Below are positions 49,165 to 63,600 of a stretch of DNA of 64,000 bases, in pieces (position 1 is the first letter of the stretch; the number at the start of each line of letters is the position of its first letter). Where the stretch lies: NCBI GenBank assembly GCA_024138025.1, contig JAMXBD010000428.1:372001-436000 (forward strand), given 5' to 3'. The notes beneath the pieces are model-generated. The model did not search any database and had not been told where the DNA came from. It worked only from the letters and a program-made list of their open reading frames with translations. This stretch comes from Combretum micranthum. Taxonomy: Eukaryota > Streptophyta > Magnoliopsida > Myrtales > Combretaceae. The translations under genes and the position numbers were made by a program.

Positions 49165-50013
49165 TCAGCAATGGTCCATCCAATAGCTTCCTTGTATTCT
49201 CTGAGTACGAATCAGCTTCTCCTCTTCTAAAGCACTTAATTTGTTGGAAATTATGACTGCAAGGGTATCTTGCTCTCCAAGAAATATGTACTTCAGGTGG
49301 TCTGGTAAAGGCTTTAACTCCAACTTTGGTGCCTGCACGATAGAAGGAAGGAGTTTTGGGTTAGATGAAGGCAGATCAATGTAAGATAAACCATACCTTA
49401 GGGGTTGCAACGACTCCAATTCATGTACGGTGTCTTCCAAATCAGAAGGAAGTACTAACTTCCTTGCAATCTTCCTCAATTTCTCAATGGTGAGACTCTT
49501 TTCAAGTGCGACCTTCAACCTATTCTCATCATTCAAATCAAACGTTTCCTGTGCTAATGGGTCAAAAACATCTATTACAAAAACAGAAGAAGTATCACTA
49601 GGATATTTCATGGCATCATAAATGTTAAATTTTATAATTTCCCCATCGAACTCCATAGTGAGTGTACCATCATGTACATCAATCTTTGTTCTAGATGTTT
49701 TCAAGAATGGTCTTCCTAACAAAATTAAGGATGAGTTTGCAGAATCATTTTCCATATTAAGAACATAAAAATCTGCAGGAAAAACCAACCCATTTACTTG
49801 CACCAAAACATCCTCTAATACACCTTCAGGATATACATTGGACCTATCAGCAAGTTGAACAATTACACCAGTTTCTTTTAATGGTCCAACATTCAAAGAT
49901 TGATAGACTGACAAAGGCATCACATTAATAGAAGCACCTAAATCACACATGGCCTTAGCAATTCCAAAATTACCTATTTGCAAGGGATTGTAAACATACC
50001 TGGATCCTTGCAT
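49165..50013 (-). pseudogene. Athila protease region
   Basis: An open frame of 282 codons. The aspartic protease active-site motif reads AMCDLGASINVMP (D-L-G-A-S, the form usual in Athila). It is followed by a hydrophobic LILLGRPFLKTSRTKID stretch typical of the retropepsin fold and a long linker towards reverse transcriptase. It is joined to gag through a frameshift near 49990 and to reverse transcriptase through another near 49200. Confidence 0.88.
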
Positions 50014-51795
50014 TTAGGTGGGAGTTTTCTTTGAAGTATAGCGGAAATATTTTCCCCTACACTTATCTTTTCATTCCCCTTAAGCTTCTTCTTATTAGTG
50101 CACAATTCCTTCAAAAACTTAGCATATCGAGGTACTTGCTTAATAGCATCAAGTAAGGGAATATTTACCTCAACTTTGCGAAATGTATCAAGAATTTCCT
50201 TTTCCTCCTCTATTTTCTTGGACTTTGCTAATCTTGATGGAAAAGGGGGTGCTATCGCTTTGGGTGGTACCACCAAAGTTTCTCCCATTTGGTTGCCTTC
50301 ATTGTGTGGTGGCTCTACTTCTTTTTCAGTCTCTTCTCTATCTCTCTTTCGAGTTGCCTTGCTTGTGGATTCCTGTAGTTCCTTGCCACTTCTCAAATTA
50401 ATTGCATTAGCACTTTGTTTAGGATTTGTGACAGTTTGAGAAGGCAACTTACCTTGAGATTCAAACTTACTTACAGATGATGCGAGTTGGCTCATCTGTG
50501 TCTCCAAGTTCTGGATACTTTGCTTCGTTTCATCCTGAAATTGTTTTGTGTTAACAGCTAAAGATTTAACAATTTCCTCTAGAGACATACCTGAACTTGA
50601 GGAAGAAGGTTGTGGTGCTTGGTTCTGTGGCCTTGGTCGGTATTGTTGATAGTTATGCGATTTAGGCCCATAGCTAAGGTTAGGATGATCCCTCCATCCC
50701 GGATTATATGTATTCGAATAGGGATCATACTTCCTTTGTGGTTGTCCCGGGAAACCTCCAATTGCATTGGCTTGCTCCAAAGGTTCCTCTTGGAGTGTGG
50801 GACACATATCTGTAGGATGATTTGGAGCAGCGCAAATCCCACAAGCCTTAACCTGTTGTTGGTTTCCAAAGGCCAACTGCTGCACAAGAGAGGTTAAATC
50901 AGAAATTTGATGCTCAAGATGAGAAACGCTTACCTCATTAACCTTTCTTGTTGATGGATCGTGTCTATAGCCAAATTGCTGAGAATTTGCAGCCATAAGT
51001 GATATCAATTCCCTGGCTTGACCAGGAGTTTTATCGACTATTGCTCCTCCACTAGCGGCATCCATCATTTTCCTTTCTATGGGTATCAATCCTTCATAGA
51101 AGTATTGGATAAGAAGCTGTTCTGAAATCCCGTGTTGTGGGCAACAGGCACACAACTGTTTGAATCTCCCAATACTCGTGAAGATTCTCGGTATCCCTTT
51201 GCTTGATCCCACATATATCCCTTCTGATACTAGCAGCTCTAGTAGCAGGGAAAAATTTATCCAAAAACAATTTGACCATATCTGTCCAAGTGTTGATGGA
51301 ACCAGGCGGTAGGTAAAATAGCCAGTCTTTAGCCCTTATCCCTCAAGGAAAATGGAAAAGCTCTCAACTTGACCTGTTCTTCGGGAACTCCTTGAGGTCT
51401 CATGCTCGAACACACAATGTGGAATTCTTTTAGATGCTTATGAGGGTCCTCATTTTCCAACCCATGGAAGGTAGGAAGCAAATGTATCAATCCAGATTTA
51501 ATTCAAAAGCTACGTTCAGTTCTGGATATTGGATACATAAGGGCTGCTGATTCACGTCTGGTGCAGCTAGTTGCCTCAAAGTTCTATCCTGATTGTCCAT
51601 AACTCGTTGCTTGTTATCCTCTCCTTCGGATTCACTGGATGTATCAGCAAATTCCAGCGTTTGATGTAGTCCAGGAGATGATGAAGATGAAATTGCGTCT
51701 TTAGCACGCAGTTTTGCTTCCTTGCGCAATTCCTTGACTGTCTTCTCGAGATCTTTATCGAATTCAAGTTCACCTGTATGAGAAGAACGAGTCAT
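49974..51795 (-). pseudogene. Athila gag remnant
   Basis: It starts at 51795 (MTRSSHTGELEFDKDLEK) and contains PLCIQYPELN. The conserved gag core runs across about 51490-51170 (HLLPTFHGLENEDPHKHLKE, WLFYLPPGSINTW, FFPATRAASIRRDICGIKQ), then QLLIQYFYEGL. A CCHC-like knuckle (CGICAAPNHPTDMCP) lies near 50815-50850, and a Pro/Gln/Ser-rich linker ends in the RYAKFLKELC segment before protease. Frames shift near 51497, 51331 and 51165. Two of these sit in short homopolymers, where one base more or less would restore the frame. Gag forms the particle and binds the RNA. Confidence 0.88.
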
Positions 51796-51823
51796 AAAGA
51801 AAATAGAAACAAATTTTCGACCA

Positions 51824-51841
51824 TCCCCGGCAACGGCGCCA
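51824..51841 (-). other. Primer-binding site of the Athila element (tRNA-Asp type)
   Basis: TGGCGCCGTTGCCGGGGA on the minus strand, five bases inside the 5' LTR. From memory of the family this is the PBS usual for Athila elements. Confidence 0.9.
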
Positions 51842-51846
51842 AAATT

Positions 51847-53268
51847 TGGTGGGTGTCGAATCCAACAAAATTAAATAACCTACTCTTAAAATTTTGTAAA
51901 TAGTAGTGAGCAGGATCGTCTCCACAGGACTGGGGAAAATCTATCTCTATTTTAATAACTAGCAAAAGGGAATAAAAATCGGGGGTTTTGTATAAACGAT
52001 TAATTAGAAAATAATTGATTTCTAAAATTAACAAATACGTTTATTAGTGTAAATTCAATAGTAACAAGTTCTAACCAAAGAATTATCACGATTCAATTCA
52101 TAAAGATGATCATTGATGCAAGGATTGTTATTCTAATTCATGAATAAATTGGTTATGACCTTCAACAAGCTCTGAAGATCTATCTCTCCTTAGAATATCG
52201 ATAATCAAGATACGATCTTTAATTATTCCCTTATTGATTAGACAACCCTAAATAAGCTCTTAAGATTTAATCTATCAATAGCATTACTAATTAGAGAGAC
52301 ACCAATTCTAATCAACAGATCAAAAGCATGAACTATTTAAATTAGATCATAAATCACCATAACATAAATCAATCACTTATTCTGCAATCATGTTATCGTA
52401 TTACTTATATTGGAACAATCAAACAATTACGGATTTGACATTCCAAATAACAATAATCGCTTTGTCAATCAAACAAATAGGCCTAATTCGTAATGATCAA
52501 TCAAAACAATTCTAATAATTCAAATAGATGAAGTATGAATATTCATAAACAAAATAAACTCAATAGTTCAATTGGATCTCACAATCTTTGATGAATTGAT
52601 CCCGTAATAATCCTCGGCTAGATTGAGTAATTAGTTACTCATGATCAAGAAAATAAAACTAGGGTTTCTTGAGAGCATCAATAACAAGAAAAACAATGAA
52701 AGAATAATGAATGAATTCTTTCTCTCTCCTCTTTCTTTATATATGTGAGATAAACATCATATATAAAGAGTGTTTTTCGCATGAAAGATGGCTGGAGGCA
52801 TGTCGCAACAAGGCTGGCAGCTTTTAATCGCAAAACAAGCAGTGGATGATGATGGCCGGCTCCATGGCCGGCGGCCATGAATCTCCCAGTGCCGGCCATG
52901 AATGTTGGCCGGCGGCTTTTCCATGATGGCTGGGCTTTGGGTGTTCTGGACGAATTTCGAACCTTGTATATCCTCCAAATGTGTTTGCTATTGCTATAGT
53001 TCATGAGAAAGCTAATAGTAATGATAGCAAATCATCCCGAGTTTGGAATGAAATTGTGAGTACTTATGCATTCCATTGAAAGTGATATTGATCCTTGAAG
53101 CTTGTTACAAACTCATGCCCAATTTCGCCAAACCGTTCCATTTACTTTATAAAACCTGAAACACGACATTAAACTCGATTAAGTATCAATTCTTTTGGAT
53201 TTCTATAAAATTAATAATAGGATTAACATATTTTACTCAATAAAAATTGAGTATATTCCGTCTTAACA
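51847..53268 (-). repeat. 5' LTR of the Athila element
   Basis: 1,422 bp. Compared with the 3' LTR I count roughly a dozen substitutions and several 1-4 base indels. Confidence 0.95.
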
Positions 53269-54712
53269 TTTTCCTACAAGCAACAATCAGAAAACCAAAC
53301 CTGCAAGCAAATACAACAAACAAAGAAAGGTCATACCTTTTCCAATTCCAGGTACAATCTCTCCAAATCCACAAATTCTTAAAAACAATAAGAAATCTCC
53401 CAATCTCCTCTTAAGAAATCACAATGCAGAATCTCTTCGGTCAATTCCCTAGAAAACCCAAATCTCCACAAAACCCTAATTGCATAAATCAACAAATACA
53501 AACAAATCAATCATTCTAATTCGATTTTAATGAATCTATGATTTAGCGGATGAAAACTTACTTTGATTTGACTCTAAATCCAAAAAATTGCCAAAGACCG
53601 CAAAGAAACCGTAACCTTAGAACATCCCCAATCATGAATGAACAAAACCCTAAATCAGAAATCATTTCGATAAAATCTACATATGTAATTAAGAGATTTA
53701 ATTACCTTGAATGGATCTCAAATTCCTAATCATTCTCCTCGAGATTCAAATCTGATCTTCAATCTTCCTTAAACACCCACTCTTCATATCTCCAAGAAAA
53801 TTAGAACCGTTTCTCTAATTCTTCTTAAAAACAAAAGAAAATCCTAAGGTAATTCATATATTGAAAGACTTTAAAGGAAAGATATGATTTTGATTACCTG
53901 AATCTGATCTTCTAAGATCTCCTTTGATCAATAGAATCAAATCTCCAAACCCGATATGTATGTTTTCCAATTCTATCACAAATTCAATAATCAAACCCTA
54001 AGAAATCTAATAATCCATAATATCTTAAAACAAAAAAAAAAAATGATTCAGTTACCTGATCTGGACTTCTAAATCCTTTGGTGGCTATAAACTCTCAAAG
54101 GATAAGAACCTAGGTTTAGGGTTTTGTTGGAGAAAAGACAAAGAAAGAATATATAGGGATTTGTGACTTTTGATCTTCTGTCATGTGACCAAAATTGTAT
54201 TAAAATTAGATTTTTGTTGACAAATAAAGAATATATAAGCCGGCGGTTTTCAATCGTCTTAAACGTACTCCAAATCTCTTAGGGTTTTGATTGAGGAATG
54301 GTGTGACAAACTCGTAGATTAAGGGTATATTTATAGAGGTATGTTGTTTAGGAAAAACCCTACTTCATATCCAATTTAGGCTACCAAAAGCCATTATTAA
54401 TCAAGTTTTTGCCATGTGAACACAATAAAAATTATATTTCAACTTTGACCATAAAACATTCTTATTTAATATCCTTTGACTCTTTGACCCTTCTTAATAA
54501 TCCTTTTATATACTTTAGCATTGACCATAAAACCCTCTTATTTTATATCAAATGACAAACTTGTCCTTCTTTATAATTTATTTATCTTTATATAACAGTT
54601 TATTTGGCCAGCTTTTAAATGGGTTAAAAAAATTCAACCCTTACCCATTTTTAAAATGGGTTAAACGGGCCAGCTCGCGAGCTACGGCCCATCGCCCAGC
54701 TCTAGTCTAACC

Positions 54713-55488
54713 TAGAGATGCAACTGGGGTGGATTTAGGATGGGTCATATAAGATCCGAACCTGACCCGTAACCATATAGAATTTTTTATGCAATACCCA
54801 AACCCGCCACTATATAGAAAGGTAATTAAATAAAATGCAAATGTAAACACCATTCTAAATAAGGAAAAATTTATTCCAAACTTTGTAATACAAAATTTAT
54901 GAAGCTAACCTTCTATCTTTTTGAGTTATAGGTGGTATTCCATTTTAATTTTTCTTGTTTAAAAAAAGGACTTTAATATCAAAATATCAAAACAATAGAA
55001 AATATGTGCTTAATAATATTTTTAGTTAATAAAATACATACCTTATATAATATTAAGTAATAAACTATATCAATTAAAAAATAAGGAAATTATTCCTTGA
55101 CATATTATATAATATTTAATTATTAGCACCAATAATAAATTGATAACGATAATGTTACTTGCCCCTCTACCATTATATATTAGTTTAAAAAAAATCCACT
55201 TACCTATATCAACTTGGTGATATATGAGTTATGACAAACCTTGATGTTTGTTAAAGTTTTTTTTTTTTTATTTTAAATTTTAAATTATATTTTTTCATAG
55301 TAATTTTTTAGCGAGTCGGGTCGATCCTATAGGGTCATAACTACGATTTGAACCCAACCTGTGACTTTATAAGTTCACAAAATTTTTTACCAAATCCATC
55401 CTATAACCTTATAGGGTCGAACCCTATAAGGTTTTTAGCGTGTTGAGTGGGTTAGGTATCCTATAATGACTAGCCGGTTGCATTCCTA
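54713..55488. mobile_element. hAT-C, 776-bp non-autonomous hAT abutting hAT-B
   Basis: The left end TAGAGATGCAACTGGG and, opposite strand, the right end TAGGAATGCAACCGGC form the terminal inverted repeat. Target duplications are GTCTAACC (54705-54712, shared with hAT-B's right side) and GTCTAACT (55489-55496). Subterminal GGGTC/GACCC and CCTATA-rich motifs occur near both ends; no coding capacity. Confidence 0.8.
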
Positions 55489-55580
55489 GTCTAACTCGAG
55501 GTAGACCCACCTTGTGAACTGGTGGGTCCCTTGGTGTGGTGGGTGGACCAAATCACCTCGGAGGCATGTCTAATCAAGCG

Positions 55581-55905
55581 TTTACGTATCGAATATAGAA
55601 GTCCCAAATTCTCAAAAATGGTTATATCTTTTAATACTTGATTTGATTATATGACCTTGTTTTTGCATCTTTGTGGACTGTACTTGCTAAATGGTGGTAC
55701 CTTCCTTAGGAAATTTTCTCAGCTTTTGAAATTAAACTACAGCCTCGTATATTCCAGTCGTTTAAGTACAGAACAATTAATGGGATGCGCAATACTAATG
55801 GTGAAGCCTTAGTTATTCGATCCTGATGTTGTATAATATGTGACTTAGTTTGGTCTCAAACATCGCTTTTGCAATCTATTTTGGTTCGAGTAAATAAGTG
55901 AATAG
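55581..55905. other. Gene-free sequence right of the nested hAT block
   Basis: No coding sequence or repeat that I can identify. Confidence 0.5.
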
Positions 55906-56172
55906 TAATTGAATTTTGATAAAATATATAATTAAGTATTTAAATTCTAAAATTGATCAATTAGATACTTGAATTTTAAAATTGTTAATTTAGTATCTAA
56001 AATAATTTTTTATATACACCAACAATACATTTGACATATTGGTTAAAAACAACACATTGGGTAACAATGATGGAAATATCATTGGCATATGTGAAAAGTT
56101 CTTTCACTTACTAAATTGATTAATTTCACAATTCAAGTATCTAATCACATATTTTGCCAAAATTCAAGTACC
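55906..56172. mobile_element. Inverted-repeat MITE (~270 bp)
   Basis: The left end (AGTAATTGAATTTTGATAAAA...) and the reverse complement of the right end (GGTACTTGAATTTTGGCAAAA...) match over about 60 bp at roughly three positions in four. Composition resembles small MULE-type foldback elements. No clear target duplication. Confidence 0.6.
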
Positions 56173-56495
56173 ATCAATGGTATTAACCAGTTTTGGTTTT
56201 GAGCATCAAAATGTACATGTGGCTAAACTTTTGCTCTAAAAACATTCTCTTGTTAAGAACTATAAAAGATATGGACTTGCTGTCATAAGTATTAAAGCCC
56301 CAAACTGGTTTATAAATTATAGCAGCTAGTAATAATAGCTGTATGAGTTTGGGCTTCTTAGCTTCTCTTGCTCTGAAACACGACAAATTAACAATAACTA
56401 TACATGAGCAAGAGATCTTAGAGATGTCTTCCCCCTGATTATTGATAGAAAAGTTACATTAAATATAATTGATATTGGACTTGAAATTATGTTCC

Positions 56496-59611
<3,116 letters not shown>

Positions 59612-59641
59612 GGTTAATGTGTTTTGGTAGATATTTAGACT

Positions 59642-59652
59642 CTTATATATAC
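59642..59652 (-). promoter_or_regulatory. Putative TATA box of the carboxypeptidase-like gene
   Basis: TATATATAAGA on the minus strand, about 35-45 bp before the proposed start codon (59611). The leader would be very short if this box is the one used. Confidence 0.5.
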
Positions 59653-59656
59653 ATAC

Positions 59657-60161
59657 ATATGTGTAGGTTTATGAATTAATGTAGTTTTAGGATGGCGTGG
59701 ACATGTTCCGTAATTATCGGTGTTACTAAATAGTTGTCTTCTGCTTGACTTGAAAGATGTCTCTTGTATTTGGAGTGCAGCCAAACTTTGCTTCCTTACT
59801 ACACAAATTTAATGTATAATAGTATGATTATAGTTATTTAAATAGTTAATACAAGGATTCAGCTTTAAAAAGATTCAATTCATTGTAGTGGCTGTAAAAA
59901 ACAAACGGTGGCATATTGAGAATGAGGAAGTTTTATAAACTAAAATCGGTTTGCCTACATGATTTAATTGAATTTATGATTTAGTGGATAGTTTTTATAT
60001 CATCAATATATTGAGCTATGATAGAAGAAAAAATATATATATGCGTGGTGTGTAAATATGATATTTGACGATGGTTGTATATAACTAATGATGTTTCAAA
60101 ATAGCCTAGGCTCTGTTTGTTTCATCATTGCAAGATCATTTTAATATCATTTTGATATCGT
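59657..60161. other. Gene-free region upstream of the carboxypeptidase-like gene
   Basis: AT-rich with no reading frame of note. At about 60108 a GGCTCTGTTTGTTTC motif resembles a MITE terminus, interrupted by the solo LTR that follows. Confidence 0.5.
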
Positions 60162-60166
60162 TTTCA

Positions 60167-60651
60167 TGATGGAATTAATATTAATTAATTAATTAACCCA
60201 AGAACCGAATCCTGTCTAGAAATTATTTGATAACAAGAAAAGATGCGGAAACTTACCAGAATTCATGATTAATTGAAGAATTAGGAAGATGATCTTCTAA
60301 TTGATTGTATCTCCTTAGGTTTTTCTTTTGACAGATGGGAATTTAGAAAGAAAGAATTGATACATCAATTAGGGACCACACCCTATTTATAATAAATCTT
60401 TATGTGTGAAATTACCAATGTGCCCATCATTAATTGATAATTTACACTTCATGAATTCTACACATATATTAACACCACACTTTATATTTTAGATGATATG
60501 GACCATTACATAAAATTATATCACTTTATTAGGTCCTTAAACTTTATAATAGTAATATGTATATAATTATTAGCCACAATACATGTACGTCTACATGTCC
60601 ATATGTATTTATAAATATGTATGCACATAGTGTACAATCCAAATTCTAACA
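60167..60651 (-). mobile_element. Solo LTR, 485 bp, with TTTCA target duplication
   Basis: Starts TGATGG and ends TCTAACA on the plus strand, flanked by perfect 5-bp repeats TTTCA (60162-60166 and 60652-60656). On the minus strand it begins TGTTAGAATTTGG and carries a TATA box (TATAAATAGGG, about 60385-60395). That supports minus orientation and an origin from a Copia-like element. No internal sequence remains. Confidence 0.75.
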
Positions 60652-60656
60652 TTTCA

Positions 60657-63600
60657 AACTAATATTTGTTAAGAAACTGATATTAATTAAAAATTGATGG
60701 TTTTACTTATAAAATGACTAGATTGAACCAATACTATATGATATAAATACAAATACCGACAAAAATTTGACAATCCTAATAAATAAAGTAAAACCTGCTT
60801 TCGAATTTGCATTTTATTTCACTTCGTCTCCTCATGTAATTGCTAATTCTTATTTTATTTTATTTTATTTATTCATTTCCCTTCTTTGGTGGTATTTGGT
60901 AACCTATTAGATTAGTATGTATGATCATCGGGAAAAAGAAAACAAGGAAAAGAATATTCGATTTCACGATTGAGATAGAGTGGGGAATCATAATCTCAAA
61001 TGTGTCGGGAGTCAAGGGAAAGATGATTTTTTTGATATCTACTTGAAGTGGATTTGGATCTTCTTAATTTTTCTTTCTTTAATTTATCATAATTTCCAAA
61101 TCATCAATTCAGCTTATTTAGATTCTTAAATACATTAGTATATTTATTATGGAATTATCTTTTTCCTTTTAATCTAAAACATTATTGATTATTAATATGG
61201 TAGTATTATAGAGGATAAATTGGCGAGGAAGATAAGAAAAAGGTAAATTGAGAGGATTCATTTCCTTCGGCCTTTTCATTACAATTAGTAGTTACAAATA
61301 AAATAGTAGTTAGAAAATATTAAATAAGTAGTTAGGAAATAATAGATTAGTTAATAGTTTGTTACAATTTAGATAAGAGTATTGTAGAAGTAATAGAATT
61401 ATTCGTTCAAACAAGAAAATAATTTTTTTTTAAGAATTTGCATAATTTTTTCTAGAGATTTTCCTAGTCTCAAAAGTCTAGAATAGCGGGTTCTAATTTT
61501 CTTTTTCCCTTTATCAAATTCATACTTTTACTTAAAATTTGAGTTAAGATTGAAACATTTGGTGCTATTATCTCTTAAAAACCATTACGATAAACATTTC
61601 TTATGATCATATAAGACGATCTTTAGCAAAAATGATGCAAAATTCAACATAAATGATGTAAATTTTCATAGAAACATTGCGAACTTTGGTGCAAATACAA
61701 TTATATATCCAAAGCCTTTAAAGCAAACTATTCAAACGAAAAATAAGAAAACATACAACCAACTCTTAATTAAGCGATCCATAAACTAGGTGGTGAACCA
61801 ATTAAAGATCCAATTGTGTTAATAGAACTTGCATTAATTGAAAAAAGAAGAAGAAAGAAACATGAAAAAGAAGGCAATGCTAGCAAATAAAAAAGGAAGT
61901 CATGTATACATAGTGTAAACATATAAAAAAAGACACCATTGGCTACCACAATAAGATGGCAGGTTCGCCACAAAACGGAGGCCAAGAAATGTCTCAGTAA
62001 GAAAGAGAAGATTTAAGTTTGTGCATAAGTGGCAAGATCCTCATAAGAACCAAAAAATTGATATTAACACTCTAAATCAAACATTGTTTATTTTGATTGA
62101 TAGGTTTTTGCTTTTGCTAAATTGAATTGCTTAGTAAATATTGTATTTCCTTTTATCTCTTTGTTTTAAACCTTATGCCCAAGATTCTTGTTAAGGACCC
62201 GTGGAAAATTACAATTGATAGTTAAATTATATAATACTAGTTTTTAAATATTAGATAAGTGGTTAGGTAGTTAGGTACAATCTAGATAAAATACCCATTA
62301 TTATAGAAGGAGCCCATTTATTCAATAAGACAATCAAGAATTTATACAATTCTCTTAGGTTTCCTCATTTTAAATGGTGAAAGCTTTGTGGAGGCTACCT
62401 GGTTTCAAAGAAAAGGGTTTTGGATTTTCATTTCAACTTAATGTATGTTTCGATCCACTAGACTAGGAGAAGGTGATAAAGGAATGCAAAGTGGCACTTA
62501 AGTTAGAGCTAGAAAGGGCACACGCTCTGTGGCCGTTATATAAATAAAAAATGAAAAAGAAAAATTCAATTTGTTTAGCTGATGTAGTGGAATGAGACGA
62601 AATGTTGAATAAAATGCAAAATAATAGTTTTTAATTTGCTTTATTATACTTAGCATGGTTCAAGTAACAAATTAGAAAATTATTTGAAAACCGTGGTCTA
62701 GTCATTTGATAAAGTTGGTTCTAAGTTTTTTGTTCCATAACTTGACTAATGCACTAGAATTTTATAGGTATATTGTAAAAATATACAGCAAAAACCCTTG
62801 AATAGTTATTTTTTATCCATAAAAACAAATATAATTCCTTATTTTGTCACAACAACAATTTTATGGAATAGTTGTGCTATAAATTGAAATGGTAACAGCA
62901 TTATAAGTAAGGAATGACTAATGACTATCTCATTCCACTGTTTTGAAGTCAAAACAAACATGCTATTAGTGTGTTGTTATTTATTAACTTATTATATGGG
63001 CATAATTTAGTAACTTATTCCAATAGAGATGCAATGAAATCTAGTTTGGCCCACCTTTTTAAAATCTAAACCGAACCCAATAACCCTAGTGCAAAATATC
63101 CGTAGAATATCTTAACACGTGCCTAAAACCCATATGATTTCTACTAATAAATTTTCTCATCCAAAATTTAAAATTTTGTATAAACTTTAAATCCTCTAAT
63201 GCATTTTGTATTTATATGTCAAGAACAAAAAACGGATAAATTATAGTAATTTAAAATAATAAGGTTAAGCAAAGCGTAATAAAATTTTTATTGTGGTTAC
63301 TTTAACTAATTAAAATTTCGTTGTTTGACTGTTTCTTCACAAAATATTCTTCGATGTATCCTCAAAGTCACAGATCTTTGTTAAATAAAATAGGTTATAT
63401 CTCTTAGTAATGAAGATATAATAATAAAAGTATTAAATATAAGAAAATAAGAATTACTTTGTCAATACAAATAGAAAATATAGATCCGGGGCACTTTGAA
63501 TTTAATGCTTTGGTTAAATCTACAATGTTTATACATGATGAAAAGTTCAAGAAGAAATGACCAATAAAAAGAAAGTATGGTATAAATCCGGAGCATACCT

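Larger units (their letters stand above)
40669..53268 (-). mobile_element. Athila-type Ty3/Gypsy retrotransposon, complete with both LTRs, 12.6 kb
   Basis: LTRs of about 1.43 kb (40669-42101 and 51847-53268) start TGGTGGG and end TTAACA and are about 99% identical by eye. On the minus strand the order is 5' LTR, primer-binding site (TGGCGCCGTTGCCGGGGA), gag with CCHC knuckle, protease, reverse transcriptase, RNase H, integrase, a long spacer, an extra ORF of the ATHILA ORF-1 type, a 1.6-kb untranslated region, polypurine tract and 3' LTR. That order, the tRNA-Asp-type PBS and the post-pol ORF are characteristic of Athila. Flanking 5-mers TGTTC (40664-40668) and TTTTC (53269-53273) are a 4-of-5 target duplication. 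The coding part has at least ten frame breaks, so it is not autonomous as assembled. It is the youngest layer of the nest. Confidence 0.92.
39696..54597 (-). mobile_element. Solo LTR (~2.3 kb, Ty3/Gypsy-like) split by the Athila insertion
   Basis: The left end TGTAACGCCC and right end TATAACA are bounded by a perfect 5-bp target duplication GTTTA (39691-39695 and 54598-54602). Excluding the Athila element (40669-53268) leaves about 2.3 kb with no polyprotein, hence a solo LTR. Minus orientation is inferred from a TATA box (CTATAAATA, minus strand, about 54325-54338) near one end and a terminus reading GGCGTTACA at the other, an ending I associate with Tekay/Del-type plant Gypsy LTRs. A short minus-strand reading frame ending DSGPDYTTEE lies near 40115-40205. 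Numerous 5'-splice-like GGTAA motifs on the minus strand suggest a spliced LTR transcript. Lineage is uncertain; the solo LTR call is firm. Confidence 0.8.
38898..54704. mobile_element. hAT-B, non-autonomous hAT carrying nested LTR elements
   Basis: The left end TAGAGTTGGGCAAGTGGGTTAAAC and, opposite strand, the right end TAGAGCTGGGCGATGGGCC form the terminal inverted repeat; GGGTTAA/GGCCCAAC motifs recur just inside both ends (also at 39637-39690 and 54610-54670). Target duplications are GTTTAACC (38890-38897) and GTCTAACC (54705-54712), 7 of 8 identical. Without the inserted LTR sequences the element is about 0.9 kb and non-coding. Confidence 0.8.
33747..55572 (+). mobile_element. hAT-A copy 2, outermost layer of a nested insertion
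   Basis: The left end TAGACATGTCTCCAGGTCAGGTCC (33747) and, on the opposite strand, the right end TAGACATGCCTCCGAGGTGATTTGGTCC (55572) form a terminal inverted repeat; GTGGGTCC-type subterminal motifs occur at both sides. Flanking 8-mers are ATCTAGAG (33739-33746) and ATCAAGCG (55573-55580), 6 of 8 identical, consistent with an aged hAT target duplication. Inside lie the transposase remnant (34595-36834), a MULE-like element, hAT-B and hAT-C. Removing the inserts leaves an element of roughly 3.7 kb, a normal size for an autonomous hAT. The pairing of ends across 21 kb rests on this terminal match. Confidence 0.65.

Noticed and set aside
50098..50439. Plus-strand open frames opposite the Athila gag
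   Set aside because: Shadows of the gag coding strand.
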